Source: Coenobita brevimanus | Taxonomy: Eukaryota; Arthropoda; Malacostraca; Decapoda; Coenobitidae | NCBI GenBank assembly: GCA_032717465.1 | Contig: CM064671.1 | Location: forward strand, 53,693,991 to 53,757,990 | Length of the DNA stretch: 64,000 bases | Direction: 5' to 3' | Translations under genes and position numbers: made by a program | Notes under the pieces: generated by a model | The model's input: the letters and a program-made list of their open reading frames with translations, nothing else | Database searches by the model: none | What the model was told of the DNA's origin: nothing | In this document: positions 62,346 through 64,000 of the stretch, one piece after another | Position numbering within the stretch: the stretch's first letter is position 1 | Layout: each line of letters begins with the position of its first letter

Positions 62346-64000
62346 TAGAAGTTGACCTCTAATGAAGAGAACCAGCGATGCATTCTTTAACGAATGTAAT
62401 ATTGGTATTACATTTCCTCAATTTCAAGGGTTATTATGCTTTATGACACATGATATCTGTTAATATGCATAGGCAGTAAATTTATACTAAACTCATTGTT
62501 GTTTTACTACCTTAAATATTTCACCAAATATACTGAAATAAAAAGAGAGAAGACTACTAAGCCAGTAAGACCTTGTAGCAGAAGGGAGAAGGAAATAGAG
62601 AGGGACAGCAAGCACAAGGAAAAAAAAAAAAAAAAGAAAGAAACAAGGGATAGTTGAAGAAGGGCTGAAAAGGATTGATTCGGGACCAAAGGGGAGCCAA
62701 AGCCCTTTAAGTATTGCCCAAGTCTCTGCAGACATTACTCCCTCACGAGGCTCATTCTTAATATAAATGCATTGCATCAGAAACGCAAAAATATAGTAAG
62801 ATAATCAGCAACATTCATATGAGATGGTTACCTTGAAATTCTTCCTAGCAGCTCCACTTAATTACTTTCAAGACCATGAGGTGCTTAAGACATCGTTCTG
62901 TAACATCAAACAGGGACAATGTAACCAATTATTCAGTTTTAATTTGCAGCACCTAACCAACACCGATCCCTCCCCCACAGTGTTTGGAGGAGATGGTACA
63001 AAAGAGACAATGATGAAGACAGTGGAATGAAGAGGCTACCAAATGGGTAACTAGCGTCAGTTAACACTGGCAGCCGTGGGGTTGTTCCCTCATTTTAATA
63101 CATACTTATGTTGCTTGACGTTAGTCAGTTCCCGGATGTAGGCTAAGTTGTTAAGCCCCATCCACACTCTTGCCTATCGGGCAGTCACTGGCGGAATGTG
63201 CCCTTATCGGTCACAGTCTGTCAGGCATGACCGTGATGTTGTCCAAACTGCTGAGTAGCTGGTCAGGCAGTAGTGTTGACCAGTAGTCAGTAGGTGGTCA
63301 GCAGCGATTGAGTGCAATATGACCATGCACAACGCAGTTGAAATTGTTGTAAAAGTAAAAAAAGAAAACAGAGTACAGAAAAACAATACGGTTAACCTGT
63401 ACCATCCTAGGCATTTTTGCAATTTTATACTGAACCAATCCCGGACCAAAAACGGAAACAAATTTTATTGCATTAAACAATACAAAAGGACATATAAATC
63501 AAGGAAAAGCAAAGAAAAGTACTCCTTATAGGGGAAATAAGTGCAGGATTGCTGACCATCGTGTTTCTAGCCTAGTTTCCCAAGCTGTGAGCTACGTTTT
63601 CCCACCCAGCTGGGAGGGATGAGAGAATGGGGGAGGGGAATGGGGGAATCCCCATTCTCAATATCCTTCTCCACTGCCCCATATTCCTCCCTAGAGGAGT
63701 TGTCCAGGTCTTCCTCTTCTATAGACTCACTAACTGAAGGGACAGAGGGTCCATGTGACGGTTTCAACCGCCTCCTCCAGCTCAACGAGGCGGAAAAATT
63801 GCGTGACTTCCGCGACATTCTAACGCTGTGACGGACAGTGACACACTGATATTACTCAGCCATGCAGAACCAAACTCAGTGCTACAAGTGCTTGTGCACA
63901 ATGTTGCCAATACATTAAGCTACTCTTAGCAAAAAATTGGGTAGATAGAAGGAGTTAGAGATGCGCTACAGTGCTTGAATTTTGCTGTCCGCACCATCAT
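62346..64000. other. no recognised gene; one unassigned ORF
   Basis: An A-run at 62617-62633 may be a retroposon tail. A minus-strand frame at 63567-63818 (83 codons) starts MSRKSRNF, has a basic WRRRLK segment and an acidic EEEDLDNSSREE segment. It could be another transposase N-terminus or chance; nothing after it supports a gene. The opposite strand has an overlapping frame at 63619-63831. Confidence 0.5.

Overview
This window looks like a piece of an arthropod genome, most plausibly a decapod crustacean. The indications are long (AT)n and (CT)n microsatellites, many Jockey-, RTE- and I-type non-LTR retrotransposons, several piggyBac families, a hAT element and a Ty3/Gypsy-type LTR element. 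I found no convincing host gene. Nearly every long open frame belongs to a transposable element, and most are broken by stops or frameshifts. Family calls come from motifs and element ends read by eye; no database search was possible.

Layout. 0.1-2.4 kb: a pogo-like MITE, a piggyBac-like internally deleted element and simple repeats. 2.4-4.4 kb: a 5'-truncated Jockey element (Jockey-3). 5.1-5.5 kb: a tRNA-headed SINE. 5.6-8.7 kb: RTE-like LINE (RTE-1). 10.4-17.0 kb: three piggyBac-like non-autonomous elements, two minisatellites and a second SINE. 17.1-24.0 kb: a hAT element with an 8-bp target duplication, interrupted by RTE-2. 24.6-25.5 kb: the 3' end of RTE-3.

25.9-39.9 kb is a stack of nested insertions. 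Jockey-1 is split by piggyBac-B (TTAA duplication). piggyBac-B is split by an I-type LINE (10-bp duplication). The I LINE is split in its endonuclease by Jockey-2 (4-bp duplication, reading frame continuous across the site) and in its RNase H by an inverted-repeat element.

41.2-45.2 kb: a ~765-bp piggyBac MITE head-to-head with a piggyBac element (A1) that has lost its catalytic domain, carries a six-unit tandem array and hosts a foldback element. 45.5-57.3 kb: a third piggyBac transposase (C) with arrays on both sides; the upstream array is split by an LTR retrotransposon with the unusual order gag-PR-IN-RT-RNase H (Gmr1-like). 58.3-62.3 kb: piggyBac A2, a longer relative of A1 with a decayed full transposase and its own six-unit array. 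62.3-64.0 kb holds nothing I can name.

The most notable items are the nested stack, the LTR element with integrase upstream of reverse transcriptase, and the repeated association of piggyBac elements with 150-200 bp tandem arrays.
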